Shown: positions 17,430-25,450, counted from the stretch's first letter. The stretch: 64,000 nt of DNA from Novosphingobium olei (GCF_012927405.1 NZ_JABBGM010000003.1:186001-250000), one strand, 5' to 3'. Numbers and translations are program-made. The notes: generated by a model from the letters alone, not told the origin.

Positions 17430-18512
17430 TCATTGCGCCTTCCTTTCGAGCTTGGCGACCGCGCTGTCCGACTGGGTCGCGGTCATGGATTGGTAGCGGT
17501 CGAGCATCTCGTTCACCGTCTTGAGCGTCCAGCCCAGCACCGCGGCGATCTCCGATGGCGTGCAGCCGGCGTCGGCCAGCATCGTGCAGGTCGTGCCGCG
17601 CAGGTCGTGGAAGTGCAGCCCGTCGAGCCCGGCCGCGAGCGCGACTTCGCGCCACTTGTGCATGAAGTGGATCGGGCGTGGCTTCACGGTCCACGGCTTG
17701 CCCTTGTCGGTGGCGAGGATCGTGGTCGCCTTCTTCGGCGCGGCGTCGAGCACGGCCTTTAGCGCCGCCGGCAATGGCATGTCGACCTTGCGCTTGCGCT
17801 TACCCTGGCGGAACGTCAGCCGGCCATCCTTCACCGCGCTCCAGCCCAGCTGCAGCAGGTCTGACTGGCGCTGGCCGGTCCACAGCGCGAGCTCGAGCGC
17901 GAGGCGCAGTTCCGGCGTGGCATGCTCGCGAAACGCGTCGAGGTGTTCGGGCAGCCAGAGCTTGTCGGAGCGGTCGGCCTTGTAGACCTTCTTCGGCCGC
18001 GTCGCGTGGTTGTGGCTGATCATGCCGCGATCGCGCGCCCATTCGAGGATGATGCGCAGGACACCGAACGTTGCGTCGGCCTGGCGCCGGGATGACTTTG
18101 CCATCTCGTCGCGCCAGTCGAGCAAGCGCTTGCGGATCTTCGGGTCCTCGATCACGGCCAGCGGATAGGTGCCGAACGCGGGCGTCTTGGGCGAGAACTT
18201 CGCCGCGGCGATCTTGTCGAGGTGACCGAGATAGTCGGAGCGCGTGCGCTCGGCGAGCTGCTGGAATTGCGGGCTCTTGCGATAGCCGTCGATCACCTCC
18301 TGCAGCGTGCCGGTGACGCGCGCGCGGCGCGGCGCATCGATCGCGGCCTGGTACGAACGCATGAAGGCAGGCGAGCCGGGCGTGAAGTCCGCTTCCTCGT
18401 CGCCGGGCTGCGGACGCAGGGCGCCATAGCCGCGCAGGTAGTAGTAGTCCTTGAGGCGCCCGAGCCGGTCCTTCTTGTGGCTGGCGTAGACGCCCTTGAG
18501 CTTAAGCCGCAT
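17430..18512 (-). CDS. int: Phage tyrosine integrase
   Basis: A 360-residue site-specific recombinase. The N-terminal SAM-like core-binding region (QQLAERTRSDYLGHLDKI) precedes a catalytic domain with Arg in TGQRQSDLL, HDLRG (His-x-x-Arg), Trp in LGWTLK and the nucleophile Tyr in MLDRYQ. ATG 18512 is chosen; upstream in-frame codons lie in the preceding gene, and the two overlap by 11 nt. It sits next to tRNA-Gln, consistent with integration and excision there. Confidence 0.93.
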   Translation of the reverse strand: MRLKLKGVYASHKKDRLGRLKDYYYLRGYGALRPQPGDEEADFTPGSPAFMRSYQAAIDAPRRARVTGTLQEVIDGYRKSPQFQQLAERTRSDYLGHLDKIAAAKFSPKTPAFGTYPLAVIEDPKIRKRLLDWRDEMAKSSRRQADATFGVLRIILEWARDRGMISHNHATRPKKVYKADRSDKLWLPEHLDAFREHATPELRLALELALWTGQRQSDLLQLGWSAVKDGRLTFRQGKRKRKVDMPLPAALKAVLDAAPKKATTILATDKGKPWTVKPRPIHFMHKWREVALAAGLDGLHFHDLRGTTCTMLADAGCTPSEIAAVLGWTLKTVNEMLDRYQSMTATQSDSAVAKLERKAQ

Positions 18513-18735
18513 GACCCTGTTCCCATTGCTCCAGCGGCGACAGGTTCGACGCGTGCGCGGGCACCGACAAGCCGCCGAGACGGTCGAGCACCGCGTCGTG
18601 CGCGCGGATGTCATAGCGGTTCGTGCCGGGCACGGGACCGGGCACGATGCCCTTTGCCTGCCAGCTGTCGTAGGTCGCAGGCTTGATGTCGCCGAGATAG
18701 GCGCAGATGCCTTCCTTGGTCGTGAGACGGGTCAT
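18502..18735 (-). CDS. Small helix-turn-helix protein, excisionase-like
   Basis: 77 residues. TKEGICAYLGDIKPATYDSW is a compact winged-helix start, followed by KGIVPGPVPGTNRYD, a MerR/AlpA/Xis-type wing. Its end overlaps the integrase start, which points to a role in directionality or in setting int expression. Sequence alone does not prove excisionase function. Confidence 0.6.
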   Translation of the reverse strand: MTRLTTKEGICAYLGDIKPATYDSWQAKGIVPGPVPGTNRYDIRAHDAVLDRLGGLSVPAHASNLSPLEQWEQGHAA

Positions 18736-19415
18736 GCTGCGATCCTCTCAAATAGGTCGGGCTGAGCCGGGTTGAGCAACGCTGCGCCCCATTGCTCGGC
18801 ACAGGCGTCCGCCAACCCGGGAAATGTCTCGCTCCGCAGGCGCGCGCGCTCGGCACCCGGGGGCATGCGGTGCACGCGGCTCCATGCCTTGTGCTCGTCG
18901 GTACCGGCCTTGGGCGGGATCAGCTTGTTGGTCGGCTGCAAGTCCGGCAGCTCGATCAGCTCGAACCCGGTCGACTTGAAGAACGGATCGCCGAACCACC
19001 ACGGCTGCACGAACTGCGTCCGGCCGCGCTGCGTGCGCTCGATCGCGTGGCGGTGCATGACAGGATTTTCAAGAGCCCGCCGGCGGATGTTCCCCTTCTC
19101 CCGGCACGCGCGATAGAAGGCCGCCGCGGCGTCGAGTTCTGCCCAGCGCGGTTCGTCGCGCCCGTTCACCTTCTTCCCGCCGATGTAGAGCCAGCGGCCG
19201 CCGCTATTGCAGAGGATCGTGCACGGCGGGTGCATTACGGCCAGCATGTCCCAACCGTCGTCGAGGTGGGCGAGAAGGTCGTCGCGGATATGACGGTTGC
19301 TGCCATCGTCGGCAGGCTCAAGGTCGCAAGACCAGGCATCGAAACCGCGCGCGAGAAAGGCGCGGCGCAGCACACCCGAACGTTCGCAGCCTATCAGGAC
19401 ACGCGGCGCACTCAC
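18732..19415 (-). CDS. Phage protein with cytosine-methyltransferase-like N-terminus, function unknown
   Basis: 227 residues. The start (RVLIGCERSGVLRRAFLARG, then DAWSCDLEP) resembles the cofactor strand of C5-type methylases, and HPPCTILCNSGGRWL resembles a PC-containing loop. The remaining methylase motifs are not evident, so catalytic activity is doubtful. This family is common in phage genomes as a hypothetical protein. Its ATG overlaps the upstream stop by 4 nt. Confidence 0.6.
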   Translation of the reverse strand: MSAPRVLIGCERSGVLRRAFLARGFDAWSCDLEPADDGSNRHIRDDLLAHLDDGWDMLAVMHPPCTILCNSGGRWLYIGGKKVNGRDEPRWAELDAAAAFYRACREKGNIRRRALENPVMHRHAIERTQRGRTQFVQPWWFGDPFFKSTGFELIELPDLQPTNKLIPPKAGTDEHKAWSRVHRMPPGAERARLRSETFPGLADACAEQWGAALLNPAQPDLFERIAA

Positions 19416-19657
19416 GCCAAAACTCCTTCCATCTCCCGAAACGTCCGGCAGACATCACCCACCGTCTCCCACCGCTCGATAACGGCGTCGGGCACCTCTC
19501 TGCCGAAGTGCTCCCGCAGCGCCTCGGACAGGTCGAGCGGGACCAGCGCGTCGCAGCGAAGGTCCGTTTCCAGCGACGCGGCCTCGGTGATGAGGTGATG
19601 CGTGTGGACCGGGAGCCAGGTGTTGAGGCAGTCGTGGATCAGCGGGGGGATGGTCAT
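19412..19657 (-). CDS. Acyl-carrier-protein-like small protein lacking the phosphopantetheine serine
   Basis: 81 residues. The C-terminal two thirds follow the carrier-protein pattern: DLSEALREHFGREVPD then ETVGDV, equivalent to helix 2, the EFG-IPDE loop and the TVGD turn. Where carriers have Asp-Ser-Leu this protein has Asp-Ala-Leu, so it probably cannot carry a prosthetic arm. Function unknown; it may be a binding scaffold. Overlaps both neighbours by 4 nt. Confidence 0.55.
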   Translation of the reverse strand: MTIPPLIHDCLNTWLPVHTHHLITEAASLETDLRCDALVPLDLSEALREHFGREVPDAVIERWETVGDVCRTFREMEGVLA

Positions 19658-20004
19658 TGTGTGTCCCGCTTCTGGGGCGCGTTGAGCGGCGGAACGGTTT
19701 CCGATTGCTCGAACATGCGACAGGCCTTTGCCGAGTGCGGGAACATACGGTTAGCTTTGTGCGGGATCGGGAAGATGCACTTGGCCTTCTTGAGCTGGCC
19801 GGCTTTGTCCTTGTTGGTCCGCGAGTAATGCCCGGGGATTGCCGGACCGTCGCGGCCCATGACGCGCCAGAATTTGCATTCTCGGCAGGTCGCGCCAGCT
19901 GGTCCGGTTCCCGCGATATGCGCTTGTCCGAGAAACGTATCGCGAAAGGGCTGGTCGTAGTCGGCCTTGGTAAGGCCGGCGCCAAACTCAAGATGATCCG
20001 CCAT
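19654..20004 (-). CDS. Hypothetical cysteine-containing phage protein
   Basis: 116 residues from ATG 20004, preceded by GGGAG. CRECKFW early, and two further Cys about 17 residues apart (KKAKC, KACRMF), could form a zinc site. Many Lys and Arg. No known family recognised. Confidence 0.55.
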   Translation of the reverse strand: MADHLEFGAGLTKADYDQPFRDTFLGQAHIAGTGPAGATCRECKFWRVMGRDGPAIPGHYSRTNKDKAGQLKKAKCIFPIPHKANRMFPHSAKACRMFEQSETVPPLNAPQKRDTQ

Positions 20005-20057
20005 AATCTCCCGGCGCCGCTTCTTAGGCTGACGCGCCGTTCCCTTGGGGTGAAAGG

Positions 20058-20294
20058 TTAGTCGAGCCCGAGCGCGTTCTTGTACGTCTCGACGACGCAC
20101 TCCTGCTCGCGGCGGTCATCCGGCTTCATCTTGCGAAGGCGGACGATGATGCGCATCACCTTGGCGTCGTAACCGGTGGCCTTGGCCTCGTTGTAGACGT
20201 CCTTGATGTCGTCGCTGATGCCCTTCTTCTCTTCTTCGAGGCGCTCGATGCGCTCGATCAGAAGGCGCAGGCGGTCGTCGGCGGATTCGGCCAT
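20058..20294 (-). CDS. GapR-like DUF2312 DNA-binding protein
   Basis: 78 residues: LIERIERLEEEKKGISDDIK, DVYNEAKATGYDAKVMR, IIRLRKM-type helix. This is the DUF2312/GapR family of nucleoid proteins that bind overtwisted DNA and help replication in alphaproteobacteria. A copy in the early operon of a prophage may assist or compete with the host protein during phage replication. Confidence 0.88.
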   Translation of the reverse strand: MAESADDRLRLLIERIERLEEEKKGISDDIKDVYNEAKATGYDAKVMRIIVRLRKMKPDDRREQECVVETYKNALGLD

Positions 20295-20297
20295 TGG

Positions 20298-20492
20298 TCA
20301 GTTCTCCTTGGTGGTTTCAGCCGCCGCCCGCACGTCCGGCGAGGCGTTGGCGTAGCGAACGAAGTGCTGGCGCTCGTTGCGGACCCAGCAGTTGTTGCGC
20401 AGGGCGGTGAGGCGGCGGCGGTAGTGCCAGGCGTCGAAGCCGAACCAACCGGTGGCGAACGCGAAGACCGCGACGGGGAGGAAAGTCTGCAT
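20298..20492 (-). CDS. Small membrane protein
   Basis: 64 residues from ATG 20492, preceded by a good GGAGG site (7-nt spacing). MQTFLPVAVFAFATGWFGFD is one transmembrane segment; the rest is a charged cytoplasmic tail. Function unknown. Confidence 0.55.
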   Translation of the reverse strand: MQTFLPVAVFAFATGWFGFDAWHYRRRLTALRNNCWVRNERQHFVRYANASPDVRAAAETTKEN

Positions 20493-20494
20493 CG

Positions 20495-21169
20495 TCACGC
20501 CTCCCAACCGTCGGCTTCATCGCCCGGGAACTGGTCGCCGTGTTCGTGGTCGGCGCGGCCCGCACCCGGCATCAGTTCCGCCAGGCGCTCGGCCACCGCG
20601 TCATCGCACTTGGCGCGCAGGTCGTCGTTGAGCCGGTCAAGCGTCGGCAAATGCTTGGACACCATAGCGTTGAGGGCGTCGGCGTTGTCGGTCTTGGCGA
20701 CGTTGGCGATGAACTTGTCGGCCCATTGTTCGGGTGTCTGCTGACCACCTTGACGCTGCTGGCGCGGTGCATCGGCGAGAGGCTGGATCTCGATCCCGGC
20801 CTTCTTGCCCTTCGTCTTCATCACCACGACGACGGTCTTTTTGTCGATGTGGCTCATGTGGCTGATGCGGATGCCGCCGACGTTGAGCCCGCCGAACGTG
20901 ACGCTGTCGTCGCGGTAGAGCGTCATCGAGCGGCCGACGTAGTCCGCGGCGTTGCGGCCCCAGACGCCGAGCAGGACGCGGCGCATGGTCTTGCAGGGCT
21001 TGAAGGGCTTGTTGTTGTCGCCCTCGTAGAAGATCGAGACGGGCTGGTCGCCGTCGTTGCCGGTCACCTTGCGCACGGTGATGGTGCGCGGCGCGCCGAT
21101 CAGATCGTCGGCGTTGAGTTGGTCGCTCTTCGCTTCCACGAATTGCGACATGTCGATCATGTCGTTCAC
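20495..21169 (-). CDS. Early phage protein of the recombination cluster, function unknown
   Basis: 224 residues from GTG 21169, which overlaps the upstream TGA (GTGA) and has AGGAG 7 nt before it. The N-terminal half is beta-rich (APRTITVRKVTGNDGD, YEGDNNKPFKPCK, GGLNVGGIRISHMSH); the C-terminal half is helical and ends acidic (DHEHGDQFPGDEADGWE). The acidic tail and position between exonucleases and GapR would suit a single-strand DNA-binding or annealing role, but this is only inference. Confidence 0.6.
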   Translation of the reverse strand: MNDMIDMSQFVEAKSDQLNADDLIGAPRTITVRKVTGNDGDQPVSIFYEGDNNKPFKPCKTMRRVLLGVWGRNAADYVGRSMTLYRDDSVTFGGLNVGGIRISHMSHIDKKTVVVVMKTKGKKAGIEIQPLADAPRQQRQGGQQTPEQWADKFIANVAKTDNADALNAMVSKHLPTLDRLNDDLRAKCDDAVAERLAELMPGAGRADHEHGDQFPGDEADGWEA

Positions 21170-21870
21170 AGTCCTGCTCCTTTCTGGCGGCGAGTGATCT
21201 CGCGCTGCGCATTCCACTTGAGGTCTTCTTCCATGGTCGGTTGGCGCAGCATCCAGCCAAGGAAGCCGGCTTCGACTTCCGGCCAGGGCACGCCCCGGAA
21301 CTTGCCGAGCGGGCATGTCGGCAGGAGGCGCGGCTCCTTCGTCCACTGCACCATGTCTTTGCCGGTCGCTCCGGCATCAAAGAGCGCGAGCAGGATATGC
21401 GCGGTGACGTAGGCATCGGGGCCTGCGCGGTGGGCAGGCTGCGTCAGGGCATGCTCAGGCGCGATCTTGCCCGCGTCTTCAAGCCAGTACCGGAGCGCAC
21501 CGTTCGAGTGGCTGGGAGCTTCCGGCCACACCCGGAGCGCCGCCTTGTATGTGCAGATGACCGGCACCGGGCTGGTGAAGAACTTGGTCTCGAATTCGGC
21601 GTTGTGGGCGGCGATGGCGGCGGGCATTCCGTTGACGTGAGCAAACATGTCGTCCGCACGGAACGGCTCCTCTCCCGCGCACTCAGTCAACGAGATGTGA
21701 TGGACCGCTCGAACGTCGGGCGGCATGGCGTCGACGCCGCAGAGCCATGAGCGCGGCTCCATCACCTTGCGCGCGTCCAGATCAAGGTCGCAAAGCCCAA
21801 CTTCGCAGACCTTTCCGGCAGGCGGTTCAGTGCCGGACGTCTCAAAGTCGATGACGCGGATCACGGTCAT
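21166..21870 (-). CDS. DEDD 3'-5' exonuclease, ExoX-like
   Basis: 234 residues. Exo I motif is VIDFETSG, Exo II is IAAHNAEFE, Exo III is HRAGPDAYVT, giving the DnaQ-type fold. The C-terminal CPLGKFRGVPWPEVEAGFL followed by WMLRQP is the small ExoX-type C-terminal domain. It degrades single-strand DNA ends and pairs naturally with the YqaJ nuclease encoded just upstream (4-nt overlap). Confidence 0.85.
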   Translation of the reverse strand: MTVIRVIDFETSGTEPPAGKVCEVGLCDLDLDARKVMEPRSWLCGVDAMPPDVRAVHHISLTECAGEEPFRADDMFAHVNGMPAAIAAHNAEFETKFFTSPVPVICTYKAALRVWPEAPSHSNGALRYWLEDAGKIAPEHALTQPAHRAGPDAYVTAHILLALFDAGATGKDMVQWTKEPRLLPTCPLGKFRGVPWPEVEAGFLGWMLRQPTMEEDLKWNAQREITRRQKGAGL

Positions 21871-22652
21871 ATGATGATCTCCTCAAGCGCGCGCCGCTCG
21901 GTCTCGATGACCTTGGGCATGCGGGCGAGAGTGGCGCGGTACTCGCGCATCACGTCGGCAACGCGCGCCTCGAACGCCGTCGCGGCTGCGATGATCGCGG
22001 CTTGCAATTCGGGATCTGCGTGGACCCGCTTTACGTAGACAGGCTGGCCGCCCGAGTAGGAGATGAAGTCGATCCATTCCCGCTCGCTGACGAGGAGCGC
22101 GGTCTGCAGCTGCAGCACGTATTCCTCGGGCACGTCGTCGGTCGCGATGGTCTGCACCTGGTACTTGCCGGCGCGCGACTTGCACTCGATCAGGCCGTCG
22201 TCGCCGACCAGACCGTCGGGGCTGTAGCCGATCGTGAAGCCCCATTTGTCGTTGGTAATGAACCCGGTCTCGACGACGTCGGCATAGTGCTCACTGTAGG
22301 CGGCGCGGGCGTAAATTTCGTCTTCCTGCCCGCGCAGCATGGCGTCGGACACGTACTGAGGCTCAACGAACCCGGTGAGGCGCTGGAACGCCAATTCGTA
22401 GGCATGCGCCCGCGTCTTGTCGTTGTTCGCGACCTTGCCGGTCGGCGTGATGATCAGCTTCATCTCGCTGGCGGTCAGCAGGCCGCAACGCGCCTGCAGC
22501 CACTCGTCGGAGCCCTGCAGGAGGTCGCCGTGGTAGATGACGTGCGGTGCTGGCTTGCGAGGCGGACCGTCGGTGGGGCCGGAAACCAAATCATCTACCG
22601 CAGCGACGTATTCCCGGTAGTCGGGATCAAATGGATTGTCGGTCATGATCAT
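21867..22652 (-). CDS. YqaJ-type viral recombinase (lambda-exonuclease fold)
   Basis: 261 residues. After a linker comes GSDEWLQARCGLLTASEM, then MLRGQEDEIYARAAYSEHY (Glu), GYSPDGLVGDDGLIECKSRA (the D...ExK metal site) and LQLQTALLV. This is the PD-(D/E)XK lambda-exonuclease fold that resects double-strand ends for phage recombination. Overlaps the following gene and the preceding one by 4 nt each. No RecT/Beta annealase was recognised beside it. Confidence 0.85.
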   Translation of the reverse strand: MIMTDNPFDPDYREYVAAVDDLVSGPTDGPPRKPAPHVIYHGDLLQGSDEWLQARCGLLTASEMKLIITPTGKVANNDKTRAHAYELAFQRLTGFVEPQYVSDAMLRGQEDEIYARAAYSEHYADVVETGFITNDKWGFTIGYSPDGLVGDDGLIECKSRAGKYQVQTIATDDVPEEYVLQLQTALLVSEREWIDFISYSGGQPVYVKRVHADPELQAAIIAAATAFEARVADVMREYRATLARMPKVIETERRALEEIII

Positions 22653-22858
22653 CTTCCCATTGCTTGGCGGTGGCGAGCCATCGATCGGTAGTGGTCGGAG
22701 TAATTATCTTCGTCCGCGTCCTCACCGTAGCGGTGGTAGTGGGGGTAGACCGGCTCGCCGCAGCGGGGGCAGCAGCGCTGGTTGTCGCAAATCGCGGTCT
22801 CGCAGCAGCGGGTAAAATGCGTGCTGTTCGTCGGCGAGCAGTGGAAAACGCCCGGCAT
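22649..22858 (-). CDS. Small zinc-ribbon protein
   Basis: 69 residues with several Cys: CCETAICDNQRCCPRCGEPVY, here quoted only by its core CPRCGEPV. Paired CxxC-type motifs suggest one zinc site; the tail is acidic then basic. The ATG is one base after the stop of the upstream coiled-coil gene, and the end overlaps the YqaJ start. Function unknown. Confidence 0.6.
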   Translation of the reverse strand: MPGVFHCSPTNSTHFTRCCETAICDNQRCCPRCGEPVYPHYHRYGEDADEDNYSDHYRSMARHRQAMGR

Positions 22859-22859
22859 C

Positions 22860-23948
22860 TCAAAACCTCAGCGAAACGTTGGGCACCTCACCGGCGCGGA
22901 TCAGCAGCACGATCTTCTTCGCGGTGTCCTCGTCGACGCCGCAGGTCATGATCGCCTCCTTCGCGGCCTTCATGACCGCGCTGCGGTGCGCCTGGTCGGC
23001 TTCCCGCGCGGCCTGTTCGTCCGCGAGACGCTTGGCCTCAGCCTGACGTTCGGCCTCTTCGGCAGCGATGCGGTCGCGTTCCACCTGAGCCGCGCGTTCG
23101 GCTTCGGCGGCACGGCGGTTAGCTTCGTCGATCTCGCGCTGTGCAGCGGCTGCAGCTTCACGCTGAGCCTGTTCGGCGGCCTCCTGCTTTGCGCGCTCGA
23201 TGCGTTCGGCCTCCGCCTTCTCGGCGGCAATGCGGCGTTCCTCGGCTGCCTTTTCCTCAGCAGCGCGGCGCTCTTCCGCTTCCCGCGCCTCTCGCTCAGC
23301 CCGCTCGCGCTCTTCGCGTTCGGCCTGTTCGGCGCGCAGCCGGTCGAGCTCGGCACGATCGGCTTCTTCCTTCGCCAAGCGCGCCATCGCAGCCTTGAGG
23401 GTGTCGATCGCTAGAGCCTTTGCCGCTTCGGCTTCCGGCAGCATCTCACCGAACAAGTCGGCATTGAGTTCGGTCTTCCAGACGTCACCGCCACGAGCCC
23501 GCACCGATGCCTCGGTATCCTCGATCGTCACCACGGACGAGGCCTTGAACCCGGCGATGATGGCGCGGCACGTCTCGACGCGTTCCGCCTCGAAATCTTC
23601 CCAGTCGGTCAGAGGCTGGCGCACCGCAGTGGCCAGCGCGGTCAGCTTCTCCTTGACCGAGCGGCGCTCGGCGTCGACGGCGTTGATGCGAGCCCTCGCC
23701 TCTTCGTTGAGCTTCTTGCCTGCATCATCGATCGCGGTCTTGGTGCGCGTGATCTTGTAGGCCAGCGACTTGATCGCCTTGCGGCCCTTCTCCGTGCTGG
23801 TGTCGGGCTCGAAGGCGTCGACCTCGCGCTGGATATGCTCGTAGAAGCTCTCGCGCTGGGCCTTGTCGGTCAGGACAATTTCAGGCGTCTGCTCAACTAC
23901 GACAGCAATGTCGGTCGACGGAATTTCGATCTTGGCCGGAGCATTCAT
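22860..23948 (-). CDS. Long coiled-coil early phage protein
   Basis: 362 residues from ATG 23948, with GGGGAG 8 nt before it. Residues ~35-185 form a folded N-terminal region (GRKAIKSLAYKITRTKTAID, RRSVKEKLTALATAVRQPLT). Residues ~190-320 are an unbroken Glu/Ala/Arg heptad coiled coil. The last 40 residues (VDEDTAKKIVLLIRAGEVPN) are a small helical domain seen also in DUF1351-type phage proteins. Located next to YqaJ, probably a recombination or replication accessory. Confidence 0.65.
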   Translation of the reverse strand: MNAPAKIEIPSTDIAVVVEQTPEIVLTDKAQRESFYEHIQREVDAFEPDTSTEKGRKAIKSLAYKITRTKTAIDDAGKKLNEEARARINAVDAERRSVKEKLTALATAVRQPLTDWEDFEAERVETCRAIIAGFKASSVVTIEDTEASVRARGGDVWKTELNADLFGEMLPEAEAAKALAIDTLKAAMARLAKEEADRAELDRLRAEQAEREERERAEREAREAEERRAAEEKAAEERRIAAEKAEAERIERAKQEAAEQAQREAAAAAQREIDEANRRAAEAERAAQVERDRIAAEEAERQAEAKRLADEQAAREADQAHRSAVMKAAKEAIMTCGVDEDTAKKIVLLIRAGEVPNVSLRF

Positions 23949-23949
23949 G

Positions 23950-24126
23950 TCAGCGGCTCCCCTTGCCCGCGCCGGCCTCGGCAGCGGGGGTGTGGGACGG
24001 GCGTGCACCGGATGGCGAGGCTGCACGGCGGGAGGCGAGAAACGCCATGAACTCGGTGTCGGCGCCGATCAGCGGCGCGTGATCTCGGGTCGGTGTGGCG
24101 GTTCGGAAGATGCGGTCGGCGGTCAC
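23950..24126 (-). CDS. Small hypothetical phage protein (GTG start)
   Basis: 58 residues. GTG 24126 overlaps the upstream TGA and is preceded by GGGAGCAGGA. The sequence is Ala/Arg/Thr-rich with FMAFLASRRA. Coupling and ribosome-binding site support it more than the sequence itself does. Confidence 0.45.
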   Translation of the reverse strand: MTADRIFRTATPTRDHAPLIGADTEFMAFLASRRAASPSGARPSHTPAAEAGAGKGSR

Positions 24127-24320
24127 TGTCCTGCTCCCAGCATCGGCGCGAAGAACAGGCACAGCGCGAGCATCATGGTCGCGCCGATGACCATGCCGAA
24201 AACCAGCGCGAGGACGCCGCTGGGCTCGTCGCTTTCTGCTCGAAACCGGGCGATCATCTCGCGCGCGGCTGCGGTGTCGGCTTCGTCTTGGTCGTGGCGG
24301 AGGTCGAAGGGGGCGTTCAC
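24123..24320 (-). CDS. Small single-pass membrane protein
   Basis: 65 residues from GTG 24320 (GTGA overlap). A charged helical N-terminal half is followed by one transmembrane segment (VLALVFGMVIGATMMLALCL). Unknown role in the early operon. Confidence 0.55.
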   Translation of the reverse strand: MNAPFDLRHDQDEADTAAAREMIARFRAESDEPSGVLALVFGMVIGATMMLALCLFFAPMLGAGQ

Positions 24321-24730
24321 CGAACCCCTCCCCGCACCTCAACAAGCCCACGATTGAGCCCGACCGGATCAGCACCCGGCGACCACGACCAAGGCTCGAC
24401 CGGCGCGAAGTCCTCGACGGCGACGCGGTACAGCTCGACCGGCTTCAACGGCACGAAGCGGACGTCGATCAGCTTGTCGGGGCACTTGCGATAGGTCGGC
24501 GCGCCCTGCTTGATCGCGTAGACCACGAGCAGGCGTTCGCCCTTGCCGTTGGTGTGCAGGACCTGCAGCGCGTCCTTGTGGTTGCAGCGCGGGGCAGCGG
24601 CGTTGACCGCGTCGGCCAGCGTCTGCGCGCCTTCGGTGTCGAGCGGATAGGCCTGCGTTGTGCTGGCAGGGATGCGCCAGGCGTGGAACGTGGTCGCGTG
24701 GACCGGGCGGATGGGCGAGACGGCGTTCAT
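24317..24730 (-). CDS. Hypothetical early phage protein
   Basis: 137 residues. Contains NHKDALQVLHTNGKGERLLV and VYAIKQGAPTYRKCPDK, then VDVRFVP-type strands and a Pro-rich end (VEPWSWSPGADPVG). Compact alpha/beta character; no family recognised. Overlaps both neighbours by 4 nt, so it is part of one polycistron. Confidence 0.6.
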   Translation of the reverse strand: MNAVSPIRPVHATTFHAWRIPASTTQAYPLDTEGAQTLADAVNAAAPRCNHKDALQVLHTNGKGERLLVVYAIKQGAPTYRKCPDKLIDVRFVPLKPVELYRVAVEDFAPVEPWSWSPGADPVGLNRGLVEVRGGVR

Positions 24731-24969
24731 GCTGCGTCATCCATTTCCAGAGCGGGCACCTCAGGCGGCGGCGTCCGGGCCGTGCTCGCGTTGGCAATTG
24801 CGTCAGCGATTGCATCCGCCACGGTCCTCCCGCTGCCAGAGGAGCAAGTGAGGCCTTCGCCATGCCAATGAGCGTTCGCCCAAGGGCCATATTGAGCACT
24901 CATGTGGACGCTGATCGTGGTCAGGTCGTGCTTGGCGCAAAGTGCGCGCAGGGCTTCGTCGATGCTCAC
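24727..24969 (-). CDS. Small hypothetical early phage protein
   Basis: 80 residues from GTG 24969, overlapping the upstream TGA. The core (TTISVHMSAQYGPWANAHWH, then TVADAIADAIA) looks like a small strand-helix unit similar to dsRBD-like or HicB-like folds, but no family can be named. Confidence 0.55.
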   Translation of the reverse strand: MSIDEALRALCAKHDLTTISVHMSAQYGPWANAHWHGEGLTCSSGSGRTVADAIADAIANASTARTPPPEVPALEMDDAA

Positions 24970-25310
24970 GCCGCAGCCCTCCGATCCAGAGCCCCAGCCA
25001 CATCGCGCCGGATGCGCTCCCAAGCCGCCGAAAGATCGCGGTGTGTCCGGAAGTGCTCGTTGCCGTTCGGATCACCCCACAGCGCGCCGAGAACGTCCTC
25101 GGGCGATGACGACAGCAGCGCATCGCGTTCGGACCAGCTCGAGCGATCCCAGACCGCGTGCCAATGGTTCTTGAGGCGCTCCCACTGCGGGCCGGTGAAC
25201 TCGTTCCAGCGGTCGACGGTGATGGCGTAGGTGTGGCTGTGCTGCTCGACCGGCGGCTTGGCCGTGATGCCAGCGATGATCGTCAGCGCTTCGGGGGAAA
25301 GGTACCACAT
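24966..25310 (-). CDS. Hypothetical first gene of the leftward early operon
   Basis: 114 residues. A Trp-rich middle (WNEFTGPQWERLKNHWHAVW, then DRSSWSERDALLSS) and a helical end. First gene after the PL-like promoter; the leader is ~60 bp. Function unknown. Confidence 0.6.
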   Translation of the reverse strand: MWYLSPEALTIIAGITAKPPVEQHSHTYAITVDRWNEFTGPQWERLKNHWHAVWDRSSWSERDALLSSSPEDVLGALWGDPNGNEHFRTHRDLSAAWERIRRDVAGALDRRAAA

Positions 25311-25367
25311 GGGCGGGGCTCCAACTTGGGCCGGGTCTGCGCTTGCGGCTCACCGGCTGTTGGAAAC

Positions 25368-25450
25368 ACATTTGCAGATTGCAAAGTTGCGGTCAAGTCA
25401 AAAACATTGCAGATTGCAAAGTCAGTCGACGCGAGGCTTTGCAACCTGCG
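25368..25450 (-). promoter_or_regulatory. PL-like promoter with three repressor operators (OL)
   Basis: On the minus strand, TTGACC (25396-25391), a 17-bp spacer and AAATGT (25373-25368). The spacer holds the operator CTTTGCAATCTGCAAA. A second near-perfect copy lies at 25406-25421 and a degenerate third (ctttgcaacctgcg) at 25437-25450. The same -35/operator/-10 layout recurs at 26758-26786, so one repressor should control both. Confidence 0.75.

Noticed and set aside
18732..19415. Full DNA cytosine methyltransferase
   Set aside because: Only an N-terminal strand and a PC-containing loop resemble methylases; the ENV and later motifs are not visible.
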